Position numbers and translations under genes: made by a program. A DNA stretch of 44,671 nt from Anaerolineae bacterium (lineage in GTDB: Bacteria > Chloroflexota > Anaerolineae > Anaerolineales > Villigracilaceae): positions 1-44,671 of the forward strand of contig JAKLPV010000146.1 in NCBI GenBank assembly GCA_022013685.1, read 5' to 3'. Below, in pieces: positions 16,471-25,020 of this stretch. Below the pieces are notes generated by a model. It was not told where the DNA came from and did not search any database. It worked only from the letters and a program-made list of their open reading frames with translations. How positions within the stretch are numbered: the first letter of the stretch is position 1; every line of letters starts with the position of its first letter.

Positions 16471-16896
16471 ATGGAAATACTTGGTATCGGCGTTGGTGAA
16501 TTATTCCTGATCGTTTTGCTTATCCTGATTCTCTTCGGGCCAAAAGAGATGGCCTCCACAGGTAAAAACCTGGGGAAATGGCTTAACCGCCTAGTGCATT
16601 CGCCAACCTATAAACTGCTGACAAGAACCAGCGATGAACTCAAAAACCTGCCGCGCAACTTGATGCGCGAAGCCAACCTTGAAGAATTTCAAAAAGAAAT
16701 ACAGCAAATTGGCAGCCAGGTAAACGAGCAGACAAAATCGATCGGCGGCAGCCTGGCGCGTTCTTTCGACGAAAAACAGGTTTTTGATTCTTCCGAAGCA
16801 AAACCGAAAACATTGCAACAAGAATCTCCACCTACTCCGCCCACAGAAAAAACAGACAGCGACCCGGAACTCAAAACGCCGAAAGATGGGGAATAA
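16471..16896 (+). CDS. tatA: Twin-arginine translocase subunit TatA/TatB
   Basis: A 141-residue membrane component of the Tat export system. The short N-terminal membrane helix (residues 4-21) ends in the family hallmark LFGPKEM. An amphipathic helix (TGKNLGKWLNRLVHS) and a long, charged, probably flexible tail follow. The helix-hinge pattern fits the TatA/B family; with only one copy here it may serve both roles or be the TatB form. tatC starts three bases after its stop, so the two form an operon. Confidence 0.88.
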   Translation: MEILGIGVGELFLIVLLILILFGPKEMASTGKNLGKWLNRLVHSPTYKLLTRTSDELKNLPRNLMREANLEEFQKEIQQIGSQVNEQTKSIGGSLARSFDEKQVFDSSEAKPKTLQQESPPTPPTEKTDSDPELKTPKDGE

Positions 16897-16899
16897 TCG

Positions 16900-17802
16900 A
16901 TGAAAAATATCCTTATTGCTCCCCTGCGGCTTCTCGGCTGGCTGCTTATGCTGCCCTTTCGGCTGGCGGGACGCTTCCTCGGCTGGTTGTTTCGCCCGCT
17001 CATAGAGCGCATCCAACGCGGACGAATCTTCAACTTCTTCGCGGAAGTCCCCGAAGAACGCCCGGCGCTGGATGCCTTTACAGATGCTGTTCAAAACCCG
17101 GAAGAGATTCTGGAACACCTGGACGAAATTCGTAAACACCTGGGGCGCGCCCTGCTGGCCGTTATAGTGGCGGTGTCGATTTCGCTCTATTTTGCCGAAG
17201 ATATGCTGAACTACATCTCCACGCCCATCGGCGGTCTGGACAAACTACAGGCCATCGAAGTGACCGAGCCCATCGGTGTCTTCATGCGCGTGGCCCTGTT
17301 CGCTGGTATTGCCCTGGCAACCCCATACATCGCTTTTGAAATTTGGCTATACGCCGCTCCCGGATTGATGCCAAAAGCACGCCTGATCGGCCTGTTGGCC
17401 ATCCCTGCCGCCCTGATCTTCTTTCTCAGTGGGGCAGCCTTCGCTTATTTTGTGATGATGCCAACAGCCCTGCCCTTCCTGCTCGAATTTCTAAATATCG
17501 AAACACGTCTGCGCCCGGCTTCTTATATCGGCTTTGTAACCGGCCTGATGTTCTGGATCGGCGTTGCCTTTCAGTTTCCACTGATAATTTTCGCCCTGTC
17601 AGGCATGGGGTTGGTCAAACCCAAAATGCTGCTGCAAAACTGGCGGATCGCCATTATTTTGATCGCGCTCCTATCTGCTGCCATCACACCTACCATTGAC
17701 CCGGTCAACATGGCCCTGGTCATGCTGCCCATGATCGGATTGTATTTCTTGAGTATTTTCTTCAGTTGGATCGCCAACCTGAACAAGAAACCGGCTGAGT
17801 GA
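16900..17802 (+). CDS. tatC: Twin-arginine translocase subunit TatC
   Basis: The signal-recognition core of the Tat complex. Its 300 residues exceed the usual 230-260 because of an N-terminal extension of about 65 residues. The extension has an amphipathic-hydrophobic stretch rich in Leu and Arg (LLGWLLMLPFRLAGRFLGWL). The normal TatC start motif HLDEIRKHL appears at residues 73-81. Six membrane helices follow, with the conserved ATPYIAFEIWLYAAPGL and FQFPLIIFALSGMGLV segments. TatC from Chloroflexota-like genomes may carry such extensions, but its role here is unknown. Confidence 0.93.
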   Translation: MKNILIAPLRLLGWLLMLPFRLAGRFLGWLFRPLIERIQRGRIFNFFAEVPEERPALDAFTDAVQNPEEILEHLDEIRKHLGRALLAVIVAVSISLYFAEDMLNYISTPIGGLDKLQAIEVTEPIGVFMRVALFAGIALATPYIAFEIWLYAAPGLMPKARLIGLLAIPAALIFFLSGAAFAYFVMMPTALPFLLEFLNIETRLRPASYIGFVTGLMFWIGVAFQFPLIIFALSGMGLVKPKMLLQNWRIAIILIALLSAAITPTIDPVNMALVMLPMIGLYFLSIFFSWIANLNKKPAE

Positions 17803-17848
17803 AATAACCCAGCCGTTCTGACCCAAGCTTCAAAGTTGTTCAATAAAC

Positions 17849-18400
17849 TCAATCTCCTTCTGTAAATCCGGCAGGCGGGATGCCCAGCGCCTGGATAAGA
17901 CGCGCCCAATAGTTAACCTGCGCCGCGGTCGAAGCCAAAATGACGATTTCACGTTCGGTGAAGTTGTCTTTTAATTGCGCTATAAACTGTGGGTCAAATT
18001 TAAGCGGCGTCTGAGAAACCAGGCGGGCATACCGGACGGCCAGCCGTTCACGCGCTGAGAAGCTGGTAATTTCATCCAAAAGAGACTGCCCGCGCAAAGC
18101 CTGCACTTCATCAGGCGTAACCCCTAATTTTTCGTAATCATATGAATTCATATCTATACAAAAGGGGCACTCCGTCGCAAAAGAAGCGGACATGCGAACC
18201 AGCTTGAGCATTCGCTCATCCAGGCGGCCATCGCGATGGGCAACCAGCGACTCAAGCAGACCAGAGCCGATCGCGGCGCGCGGATACCAAGCCAGGATAC
18301 GCGCAGGCAACATAAGCCGGCCAGTCATTTTCTCAGCCAGCAAAATGGCAAGACGCAAGGGTAAAGGAACTCCAGATGGCGGATCGATAAAGGCTGTCAT
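17849..18400 (-). CDS. AhpD-like / carboxymuconolactone decarboxylase-fold protein
   Basis: A 183-residue all-helical protein with the redox motif CPFCIDMN (Cys-x-x-Cys near residue 77) and a conserved glutamate-rich start to the next helix. This is typical of AhpD-type alkylhydroperoxidases, which reduce peroxiredoxin partners or act as general thiol peroxidases. Partner and substrate are unknown. Its ATG overlaps the stop of a 32-residue ORF upstream (ATGA), so the two are probably translated together. The gene converges on tatC. Confidence 0.8.
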   Translation of the reverse strand: MTAFIDPPSGVPLPLRLAILLAEKMTGRLMLPARILAWYPRAAIGSGLLESLVAHRDGRLDERMLKLVRMSASFATECPFCIDMNSYDYEKLGVTPDEVQALRGQSLLDEITSFSARERLAVRYARLVSQTPLKFDPQFIAQLKDNFTEREIVILASTAAQVNYWARLIQALGIPPAGFTEGD

Positions 18401-18495
18401 GGAATGGATTGTTTTCTCTCTTTAAAATTAGAGTAGACCGTCATCGCCAAAAAGAGCAGAATGGCAAAAAAGATCAAGCGAAGTCGAAGTTTCAC
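18397..18495 (-). CDS. 32-residue single-helix membrane peptide
   Basis: A GTG-started small ORF whose product is MKLRLRLIFFAILLFLAMTV followed by a charged 12-residue tail (YSNFKERKQSIP). It has a basic N-terminus, one hydrophobic helix and a basic end, typical of small membrane proteins. The stop overlaps the AhpD-like start by two bases. A -10-like TATACT lies exactly six bases before the GTG with no Shine-Dalgarno sequence, which suggests a leaderless transcript. Function unknown; it could also be just a coupling leader for the next gene. Confidence 0.5.
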   Translation of the reverse strand: MKLRLRLIFFAILLFLAMTVYSNFKERKQSIP

Positions 18496-18614
18496 ATATT
18501 AAGTATATCAAAACCTGCAAATCTTCCTTCGCGCCTGATCAAAGGCTCTTTAGGAATTCCCGTGACAGGTCTCTGCGTCAGGTGGAGTAAAATTAGAAAA
18601 AAGGAGAAATCGAT

Positions 18615-18803
18615 ATGATCACTGTTGAATTCAAGCAAGACAGCCAACTGGTAGGGCTGATGACCGCTGATCCAAAGGAGTTCAAGACCGGCTCAAAGGG
18701 TTATTACACCATGGGCAAGATTACCATCGGCGAGAAACGCTACCAGGTGCAGGTGCAAATGGTAGAGATCGGCTCAAAACCAAAAACGGAAGGGGAGAAG
18801 TAA
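18615..18803 (+). CDS. 62-residue conserved-looking small protein, unknown
   Basis: A small soluble product, mostly beta-strand in pattern (MITVEFKQDSQLVG, then KGYYTMGKITIGEKRYQVQV). An AAGGAG ribosome site lies seven bases before the ATG, and a strong hairpin follows, so it is very likely expressed. Not recognised; the motif GKITIGEKRYQVQVQMVEI would be a useful search seed. Confidence 0.65.
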   Translation: MITVEFKQDSQLVGLMTADPKEFKTGSKGYYTMGKITIGEKRYQVQVQMVEIGSKPKTEGEK

Positions 18804-18833
18804 AGCACATCTTCCTTGCAGGATAGAGACATG

Positions 18834-18869
18834 CAAACCGCGCCGACATCAAAGTGTCGGCGCGGTTTG
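18834..18869. terminator. Bidirectional terminator-like hairpin
   Basis: A perfect 15-base-pair stem, CAAACCGCGCCGACA / TGTCGGCGCGGTTTG, with a six-base loop. It lies between the 62-residue gene and the converging acr3 gene, and T runs are weak on both sides. Confidence 0.75.
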
Positions 18870-18886
18870 TAATGGTAACTACTCTA

Positions 18887-20014
18887 TTATTTAACCAATT
18901 TCTGATCCGGTGGACAGGCCTCCTGCGCCGCAGCCAGCATCGCAGGGCTGGCTGAAACCGCTCCGCCAAACATGCGCTTCTGGAAGAAGAACGCGACATT
19001 GACCAGCCCGATCATGACCGGCACTTCCACCAGCGGACCGATCACCGCCGCGAAGGCCGCGCCGCTGTTGATGCCGAAAACCGCCACAGCCACGGCGATC
19101 GCCAGTTCAAAGTTGTTGCTGGCGGCAGTGAATGCCAGTGTGGTTGTCTTGGAGTAGTCCGCGCCCAGGCGATGACCCATCCAAAACGAAACCAGGAACA
19201 TGACGAGAAAATAGATCAAGAGTGGGATGGCGATCCGAACCACATCGCCCGGAATTTGCACAATCAGGTTGCCTTTTAGGCTGAACATAACCACGATCGT
19301 AAAGAGCAGGGCGATCAGGGTCAATGGGCTGATTTTTGGCACAAACTCTTTGTGATACCACTCCTTGCCTTTGATCCGCACCAGCGCGAAGCGCGTCAGG
19401 AACCCGGCCAGGAATGGAATGCCCAGATATATGAAGACGCTTTCAGCGATCTGCCTGATGGTTATCTCAACTACTGCGCCGCTCATCCCAAACAGGGGCG
19501 GCAAAACGGTAATAAAAACCCAGGCGTAGACGCTGTAAAACAAAACCTGGAAGACGCTGTTGAAGGCCACCAATCCGGCGGCATATTCGGTATCGCCATG
19601 GGCCAGTTCATTCCAAACGATAACCATCGCAATACAGCGCGCCAGGCCGATCATGATCAACCCGGCCATGTATTCGGGATACCCGCGCAGGAAAATGATC
19701 GCCAGCGCAAACATCAAAATCGGCCCGATCACCCAGTTTTGGATCAAGGAGAGAGACAGAATTTTTTTGTTACGAAAGACATCCCCTAGTTCCTCGTATT
19801 TCACTTTGGCAAAAGGCGGGTACATCATCAGGATCAACCCGATCGCAATCGGGATGTTGGTTGTTCCCACCGAAACAGCGTCATTGAACTGCTGAACGCC
19901 CTGCGGGAACAAAAAGCCGATCCCCACGCCGACCGCCATCGCCGCGAAAATCCACAGGGTCAGGTAGCGATCGAGAAAGGAAAGTTGTTTGGTAAGGCTG
20001 GTTTCTTGCTTCAT
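18887..20014 (-). CDS. acr3: Arsenite efflux permease, ACR3 family
   Basis: Expels arsenite driven by the proton gradient. The 375-residue membrane protein has about ten helices. The conserved Cys127 lies in [15 protein letters not shown], and [13 protein letters not shown] is the ACR3 C-terminal signature; both are known to be important for transport in the family. The ATG at 20014 follows a GGAGGAAAC ribosome site and is preferred over a TTG ten codons upstream that would overlap arsC. It is the last gene of the arsenic operon. Confidence 0.95.
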   Translation of the reverse strand: MKQETSLTKQLSFLDRYLTLWIFAAMAVGVGIGFLFPQGVQQFNDAVSVGTTNIPIAIGLILMMYPPFAKVKYEELGDVFRNKKILSLSLIQNWVIGPILMFALAIIFLRGYPEYMAGLIMIGLARCIAMVIVWNELAHGDTEYAAGLVAFNSVFQVLFYSVYAWVFITVLPPLFGMSGAVVEITIRQIAESVFIYLGIPFLAGFLTRFALVRIKGKEWYHKEFVPKISPLTLIALLFTIVVMFSLKGNLIVQIPGDVVRIAIPLLIYFLVMFLVSFWMGHRLGADYSKTTTLAFTAASNNFELAIAVAVAVFGINSGAAFAAVIGPLVEVPVMIGLVNVAFFFQKRMFGGAVSASPAMLAAAQEACPPDQKLVK

Positions 20015-20040
20015 GTTTCCTCCATATAAATTGGTTGAAA

Positions 20041-20442
20041 TCAAGAGACTTCGGAGTTCAATAATTTGATGATTTCGCGTTCGATCGCGTCGCGCACCTT
20101 GCGAAAATCATCCATATCATCCATTTTAGCCGGGTCTGGAAAACTATGATGAATTTTTTTGCCTTCCCCAAGCCAAATGGGACATTCTTCAGCGGCTGAA
20201 TCGCAGACTGTCACCACCAGATCAAAATCCACGCCTCGAAATTCATCGGCCAGTTTCGAACGCCCCTCGTGCCGGATCCCGATTTCGGAGAGCGCTGCCA
20301 TCGCCTTGGGATGGATGTAACCCGCCGGTTTGGTACCGGCGCTGGCGGCCTTCCACTCGCTGCCGAGACGGGCATTGACGATCGCCTCCGCCATCTGCGA
20401 GCGGCACGAGTTACCGGTGCAAAGGAATAAGGCTTTTTTCAT
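20041..20442 (-). CDS. arsC: Arsenate reductase, thioredoxin-coupled (LMW phosphatase fold)
   Basis: Reduces arsenate to arsenite for export by the adjacent Acr3. The product is 133 residues from the ATG at 20442, or 137 from 20454. The P-loop is CTGNSCRSQ. Two further cysteines, in [11 protein letters not shown], are 72 and 79 residues after the first, the same spacing as the pI258-type enzyme. That type resolves the catalytic disulfide with thioredoxin. The 20442 start ([11 protein letters not shown]) gives the family N-terminus and follows GGATGAAGCC. A palindromic element fills the space up to the thioredoxin-like gene. Confidence 0.95.
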   Translation of the reverse strand: MKKALFLCTGNSCRSQMAEAIVNARLGSEWKAASAGTKPAGYIHPKAMAALSEIGIRHEGRSKLADEFRGVDFDLVVTVCDSAAEECPIWLGEGKKIHHSFPDPAKMDDMDDFRKVRDAIEREIIKLLNSEVS

Positions 20443-20452
20443 GGCTTCATCC

Positions 20453-20570
20453 ATGTCAGTGCGAGGGAGCGTAGCGACTGAAGCAATCTCCGTTTAAATG
20501 GCATAAACCTAACCACAAGATCGACCCGCTTGACGGGAGATTGCTTCGCAAGACACGCTCGCAATGACAT
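20453..20570. mobile_element. Palindromic MITE/REP-like element between arsC and thioredoxin-like gene
   Basis: Terminal inverted sequences ATGTCAGTGCGAG (20453-20465) and CTCGCAATGACAT (20558-20570), and an inner pair GAAGCAATCTCC (20480-20491) / GGAGATTGCTTC (20536-20547), fold the 118 bases into a long interrupted hairpin. It fills almost exactly the gap between the two genes and has no coding capacity. Sequences of this ATGTCATTGCGAG...GAAGCAATCTC type are scattered repeats in many environmental bacterial genomes. Confidence 0.7.
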
Positions 20571-20815
20571 TAGTTCAGCGCATCTGCCAGCCAAGTGGAT
20601 ACTTCCGCCGGGGTTGGAATGCGCCCGTAGGAGACGAGCTTTTCATTGACCACCAGACCAGGGGTCGAGAGAATGTTGTAGGCCATGATGTCTTTGTAAT
20701 CTGTCACCTTGACAATTTCCGCGTCCAGTGACATTTCATCGACAACCTTGTGCGCAATTTGCTCCAGTCGTTTGCAGTTGGCGCAGCCAGAACCGAGAAC
20801 TTTGATGGTGAGCAT
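20570..20815 (-). CDS. Small thioredoxin-like redox protein (MTH895/TM0996 type)
   Basis: An 81-residue glutaredoxin-like domain with CANC (Cys11, Cys14) after IKVLGSG and the cis-proline segment STPGLVVNEKLV. Proteins of this size and motif often accompany ArsP-type permeases and may supply electrons or carry arsenic-thiol species. It could be the reductant for ArsC or serve the radical SAM proteins, which is inference. GGAGG precedes the ATG. Confidence 0.88.
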   Translation of the reverse strand: MLTIKVLGSGCANCKRLEQIAHKVVDEMSLDAEIVKVTDYKDIMAYNILSTPGLVVNEKLVSYGRIPTPAEVSTWLADALN

Positions 20816-20852
20816 TTTGAAACCTCCTGAAAATTATGAATTATGCAAAACC

Positions 20853-20876
20853 GACCATGGACGATAGACCACGGAC
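20853..20876. repeat. Short GACCATGGAC-type intergenic repeat
   Basis: GACCATGGACGATAGACC then ACGGAC: two to three imperfect copies of a GACCAYGGAC unit in the spacer between the radical SAM gene and the thioredoxin-like gene. It resembles low-complexity intergenic repeats of related genomes; nothing else is visible there. Confidence 0.4.
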
Positions 20877-20924
20877 AAAAAAACCGGCTAACCGATCAAA
20901 TCAACAACCACCTGATACCGAATC

Positions 20925-22187
20925 TCACGGACACTGAATCGCGCCCTGCGCCCAAAGACAGACTCCGCAGACCGGACCGGGATTACTCATGCAGTCCTCG
21001 ACGTTTACTTCCGATAAATCACATCCGCCGCAGAAGGTGCAAGGCGCAAAAACAAAATTGTGCAGCCGCTCACGGTAGGCAACGTATTCTTCATCCAGCC
21101 ACAGCGCTTCGAGCGAGCGTTCGCTGACATTGCCGATGATGTGCTGGTAGTTGCGATGCGGTTTGTTGTGCAGGAAAGTGTCATGCGTGTGCATCAGCGG
21201 CCAGCACGGAGCAGCCTCGCCGCGGAAATTGATCGACATCGTGCCGCTCTCGACAAAATTACACACATCGCTTGCGCCGCCCCAGTTATTGCCCGCAAAG
21301 TTGACATTGCAACCGCTGTTGAAGGCATCGAACAGGGCTTCGCGGGTTTCTTCGGTAAAATCCATTTTGGGCAGGCTCAAATTGGGTGTACTGGGCGAAT
21401 TCATGTAGGCCGTATTGCGCAGGGAGTTATCATACAGCCGCTCCTTTTGCATATCATCCGTAGCCGGTTGGATGTTGCTGACCGAAAAATGTTTGGCCCG
21501 CAAACTGCGCCCGATACGGATAATTTTGGGCAGGTCCTGAATGTTGCGCTTCATCGCCACGAAGGCAATGCCCAGTTCCGGGTGCGGGAAGTGCCCGCCC
21601 TTGCGCATGGAGTTGAACTTGCGCAGGTTGTTCAAGATGTGCGACAATTCGGCACCAATGCGAATATCGGCATAGGTTTCGGGCGTTGCGCCATCCAGCG
21701 AAACCCAGAGCACATCCAGTCCGCTGTCGATCAGTTTGCGCGAGATCTTTTCGTTGAGCATGGTGGCGTTGGTGATCAGCTCCACCTTTACACCCAGAGT
21801 CTTGACCTGTTTAACCCATTCCAGCGTGCGCGGGTGGAAAAGCGGCTCGCCAATCCCTCCGAAATAAACATCCGGAATGGGATCGAGCTGCTTTAATCCC
21901 TCAAAAATGGCCTGGAAAGTTTCCTCACTCATCTTGCCGTCGGCTTCGTGCCAGGCATTTCGAAAACAGGTGATGCAATCCAGGTTGCAGGCGATGGTTG
22001 GCTCGATGTAGATTTTGGTTAGGTGGGTCACGGGACGATGCATACGCACCAGGTTTTTGCCTTCATCGAGGCGCACTTTCGCGCCGGGATTCAGACCGTA
22101 GCGCGCGGCGACATCTTTGGGGATAACCAAATCCCCATTTTCGTTGACCTGCGCCCAGGCAGTGGTTGGTTTTGTCGAGACAATCAT
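20925..22187 (-). CDS. AbrB-radical SAM-SPASM fusion protein, copy 1
   Basis: A 420-residue product. Residues 8-50 form a SpoVT/AbrB-like swapped-hairpin segment (GDLVIPKDVAARYGLNPGAK). The radical SAM core follows, with Cys67, Cys71 and Cys74 in ACNLDCITC and GGIGEPLFHP. The C-terminal SPASM-type region is rich in cysteine (CTFCGGC, then CGVCLWAQGAIQCP). Radical SAM enzymes use SAM and an iron-sulfur cluster to start radical reactions, and SPASM domains hold extra clusters. It shares the whole architecture with copy 2 at 23772-25013. It lies next to arsP, so an arsenic role is possible; a maturase of a tungsten enzyme or peptide is the main alternative. Confidence 0.85.
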   Translation of the reverse strand: MIVSTKPTTAWAQVNENGDLVIPKDVAARYGLNPGAKVRLDEGKNLVRMHRPVTHLTKIYIEPTIACNLDCITCFRNAWHEADGKMSEETFQAIFEGLKQLDPIPDVYFGGIGEPLFHPRTLEWVKQVKTLGVKVELITNATMLNEKISRKLIDSGLDVLWVSLDGATPETYADIRIGAELSHILNNLRKFNSMRKGGHFPHPELGIAFVAMKRNIQDLPKIIRIGRSLRAKHFSVSNIQPATDDMQKERLYDNSLRNTAYMNSPSTPNLSLPKMDFTEETREALFDAFNSGCNVNFAGNNWGGASDVCNFVESGTMSINFRGEAAPCWPLMHTHDTFLHNKPHRNYQHIIGNVSERSLEALWLDEEYVAYRERLHNFVFAPCTFCGGCDLSEVNVEDCMSNPGPVCGVCLWAQGAIQCP

Positions 22188-22218
22188 CGTAAATTCTCCT
22201 TACCAAGTAAAAGGTTGC

Positions 22219-23679
22219 CTAATGAATGGCGGCAGGTTGGGTGTCTACCTTTTTGTATTTGCCTGCCAACCACAATATTCCCGATAAAAGTGCCAGCGTG
22301 CCAAGCAGGATAAGGCTGACCGCGCCGAGACTCATCCCGTCCACCCATGCGCCGTAGAGCAGGCCTGCCAGGGTGCTAAATAACGCCACCCAGCCGACAT
22401 AGACCCAGGCGCGCACACGCCCGATGATCGTGGCAGTGATCAGGATGCTTTGCAGGCTGAGTTCCGGGTCAGAGATGAGATAGGCCAGCAGCGGGCCGCG
22501 GTGCATTCCCAGCGAGAGAAACATCTGCGCGATCGGCACTTCGACCAGGGTCGGGAAGTACATGAACACGCCAAAGACCACGCCGACGAAGTTGCCGAGC
22601 AGGGTGTTGCTACCAGCCAGCGCTTGAATCCATTCGGGCTGAATTAACTCACGGATGACGCCGACCGCGAACACGCCCACGATCAGCAGCGGAAAAATCT
22701 GCTTGACGAATTTCCACGACTCCCACAGGAATTCACGGTTCTCGTCTTCGCTCAGTTGGGACTTGACCATCCAGCCCAGGGTAACGGTCGTCAGCAGCAC
22801 GCCGAAGAATTTTCCGGTCAGGGCCAGCGTCACCCCGCCGGAAATGGGATTTACTTTCAGGGCGGCAATCAGCAGGGTAAGACCGACCAGCGCCAGCGAA
22901 GCCCACGTCCAGGCGTTGAAACCGTCGAAGATGTTTTCGATTCCCTTCCAGGATGCAACCCCGATCAGCGCCAGCATCCCGATCAGGATTGCGCCCTGGG
23001 CGGTGACGCCCTCTTCGCCTTTGGTCGGGTCAAACGGCACGAGCTGGGCCAGCCAATTTTGGAAGGTATCCACGCCGCTGATTGGCAGGGTGAAGGAGGC
23101 GTAGGTGTGGGTCAAAAAGTCAAATTGGAAGGTTCCGGCCACCAGCAGGATCACCAGCACCAGCATGAAGATCACCGCCGCGCGGCGCATGGCAGCCTGC
23201 CCGGCGAACATCGCATCGGTCGCGGCATCATGTTCGGCGTCTTCCTTGCTGAAGATCAAAGCCATGATGACACCAATCCCGATCCCAAAAGCCAGCGAAA
23301 GCACCAGCCGCGCGATCGCCAGGTCCATGCCGAGGATCTTTCCGGTATAGACCAACGCCAAAATATTGACCGCAGGGGCAACGAACAGGAAGGTGATGGC
23401 CGGGCCGATGCCCGCACCCTTTTTGTAGATTCCCGCGAATAAGGGAATGACCGTGCAGGAGCAGACCGCCAGAAGAAAGCCCGCCGCGGCTGAAGCCGGG
23501 TACGAGATCCACTTGGGCGTGGTGCGCCCCAAAAAGCGCGTGACCGTCTCTTTGGGGATGAGGGCCGTCATTGCCCCGGCGATATAAAAAGCGGGCAGCA
23601 GGCAGAGCAGCACATGCGCCGCCAGATAGGATGCCAGGTTGCCGAGTCCGCTATAAAACAATTGAAGGATGAAATCCAT
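22219..23679 (-). CDS. arsP: ArsP-type permease (DUF318, organoarsenical efflux family)
   Basis: A 486-residue membrane protein with about twelve helices. The first conserved block has AGFLLAVCSCTVIPLFAGI and GAGIGPAITFLFVAPAVNIL. The second block has GVFMYFPTLVEVPIAQMFL. Characterised ArsP proteins export trivalent organic arsenicals, while other members of the family have unknown cargo. The gene lies inside the arsR operon, which favours an arsenic role. An 11-base-pair hairpin (23695-23720) precedes the gene in the transcript. Confidence 0.88.
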   Translation of the reverse strand: MDFILQLFYSGLGNLASYLAAHVLLCLLPAFYIAGAMTALIPKETVTRFLGRTTPKWISYPASAAAGFLLAVCSCTVIPLFAGIYKKGAGIGPAITFLFVAPAVNILALVYTGKILGMDLAIARLVLSLAFGIGIGVIMALIFSKEDAEHDAATDAMFAGQAAMRRAAVIFMLVLVILLVAGTFQFDFLTHTYASFTLPISGVDTFQNWLAQLVPFDPTKGEEGVTAQGAILIGMLALIGVASWKGIENIFDGFNAWTWASLALVGLTLLIAALKVNPISGGVTLALTGKFFGVLLTTVTLGWMVKSQLSEDENREFLWESWKFVKQIFPLLIVGVFAVGVIRELIQPEWIQALAGSNTLLGNFVGVVFGVFMYFPTLVEVPIAQMFLSLGMHRGPLLAYLISDPELSLQSILITATIIGRVRAWVYVGWVALFSTLAGLLYGAWVDGMSLGAVSLILLGTLALLSGILWLAGKYKKVDTQPAAIH

Positions 23680-23694
23680 TATTTCTCTTTTCGG

Positions 23695-23720
23695 AGTCCA
23701 AAATCTCCCGATTTTGGACT
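23695..23720 (-). promoter_or_regulatory. Hairpin in front of arsP
   Basis: AGTCCAAAATC / GATTTTGGACT with a four-base loop, directly before the arsP ribosome site. There is no T run, so it is more likely an RNA processing or stability element than a terminator. Confidence 0.4.
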
Positions 23721-23771
23721 ATTCATTATCTGATTTTTTTTCCAAAGTCAGGAGGCTTTGGAGTCCGCTTT

Positions 23772-25013
23772 TTACGGGCACTGAATAATGCCCTGGGCCC
23801 ACAGACAGCCGCCGCAAGCCGGGAAGGTGTTGCCGAAGCAATCTTCCTGGTTGGCTTCGGCCATTTCGCAACTGGAGCAATAAGCGCAGGGTGAAAAGTC
23901 AAATATTTCGACCCGTTCGCGGAAACGTTGATATTCCGGCAGGTTCCAGAGTTCTGTCAGTGGGGTTTCATTGATATTGCCGATCCGCCAGTGGCTGACG
24001 GTGCGTTTCTTGTCAAACAAGTAACTTTCGTGCGAATGGAGCAGGGCCAGACAGGGGCTGACGTAGCCATCCCAACTGACCGAAACCGAGCGCTGCTCAA
24101 CGAACGGACAGCGGTCATGGCGTTTGAACATCACGCCCGGCCGGGTGGCCCAGGCGCTAAAGAGCGCCTCACGCGTGGTCTGGTTAAGATCGATCTCAGG
24201 CATGTTGACCCGCGGATGCCAGGGCGAGGCCTGCCAGGCGACCCGCTCGATCGAACGATGGTAGAGCACTTCATCGCACATCTCAGGCGTGTAGGGCAGG
24301 ATATTGGTGACCATGTAACGGCTGATTCCTACTCGTGAGCTCAGATCGAGCAACTTTGGCAGTTCGTCAATGTTGCGCTTCATTGCCACAAATACCGCAC
24401 CGATATCGGCTGTGCCCCCGTGCAATTGACGATACAACTCACGGTAGCGGGTGATGTTGCCCAAAATCTCGCGGAAGGATTCGCTCTGTCGCACGTCCGC
24501 AAAACTTTCAGCAGAAGCGCCGTCCAGGGAGACCCACAACGTGTCGAGACCGGCCTCGATCAGACCTCTGGTGAGTTCAGCGCTGAGTAAAGCGCCGTTG
24601 GTGATCAGTTCCACCCGTGAAGCCAGTGTGGCCGTCTCGCGCACCATCTCGACAATCTGCGGGTGGGTCAGTGGTTCGCCGAATCCGCCAAAGAAAACCG
24701 AAGGCCTGGTCTTGAGTCCATTCAAGACATTCAAGATGTGTTCAAATGTTTCTGCCGACATTGCGCCCTGCGTCTCACCCCAGGCATTGCGGATGCAGGT
24801 ACGGCAGGAGAAGTTGCAGCGGCTGGTCGGTTCGATGTAGACTTTGCGCAGTTGCGAAAGCGGCGGGCGCAGCACGACTCCTTCGGGTGTGATGCGCAGC
24901 GAGAGTTCTGCGCCGGGCTCCAGGCCGAAGTCTTGCAAGATCTCGGGGGGCAAAACCAGGTGGTTTTGCGAGTCCAGTGAGGCGGGTTGGGGAACGCCGG
25001 TTGGGGTATTCAT
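23772..25013 (-). CDS. AbrB-radical SAM-SPASM fusion protein, copy 2
   Basis: A 413-residue paralogue of the protein at 20925-22187. It has an AbrB-like N-terminus (NHLVLPPEILQDFGLEPGAE, residues 17-36), then the cluster motif CNFSCRTC (Cys66, Cys70, Cys73), then GGFGEPLTHP. The SPASM-like end (CAYCSSC, then CGGCLWAQGIIQCP) closely parallels copy 1. It starts seven bases downstream of the arsR stop, so it is first after the regulator. The two copies are diverged throughout, which suggests distinct substrates or a heterodimer instead of a recent duplication. Confidence 0.85.
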   Translation of the reverse strand: MNTPTGVPQPASLDSQNHLVLPPEILQDFGLEPGAELSLRITPEGVVLRPPLSQLRKVYIEPTSRCNFSCRTCIRNAWGETQGAMSAETFEHILNVLNGLKTRPSVFFGGFGEPLTHPQIVEMVRETATLASRVELITNGALLSAELTRGLIEAGLDTLWVSLDGASAESFADVRQSESFREILGNITRYRELYRQLHGGTADIGAVFVAMKRNIDELPKLLDLSSRVGISRYMVTNILPYTPEMCDEVLYHRSIERVAWQASPWHPRVNMPEIDLNQTTREALFSAWATRPGVMFKRHDRCPFVEQRSVSVSWDGYVSPCLALLHSHESYLFDKKRTVSHWRIGNINETPLTELWNLPEYQRFRERVEIFDFSPCAYCSSCEMAEANQEDCFGNTFPACGGCLWAQGIIQCP

Positions 25014-25020
25014 GGGTATC

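Noticed and set aside
18834..18869. Small RNA gene
   Set aside because: The hairpin sits between two converging genes and is best explained as a shared terminator.
23742..23762. CCAAAG/CTTTGG hairpin as a terminator of copy 2 radical SAM
   Set aside because: The stem is short and is followed by A residues, not T, on the transcribed strand.
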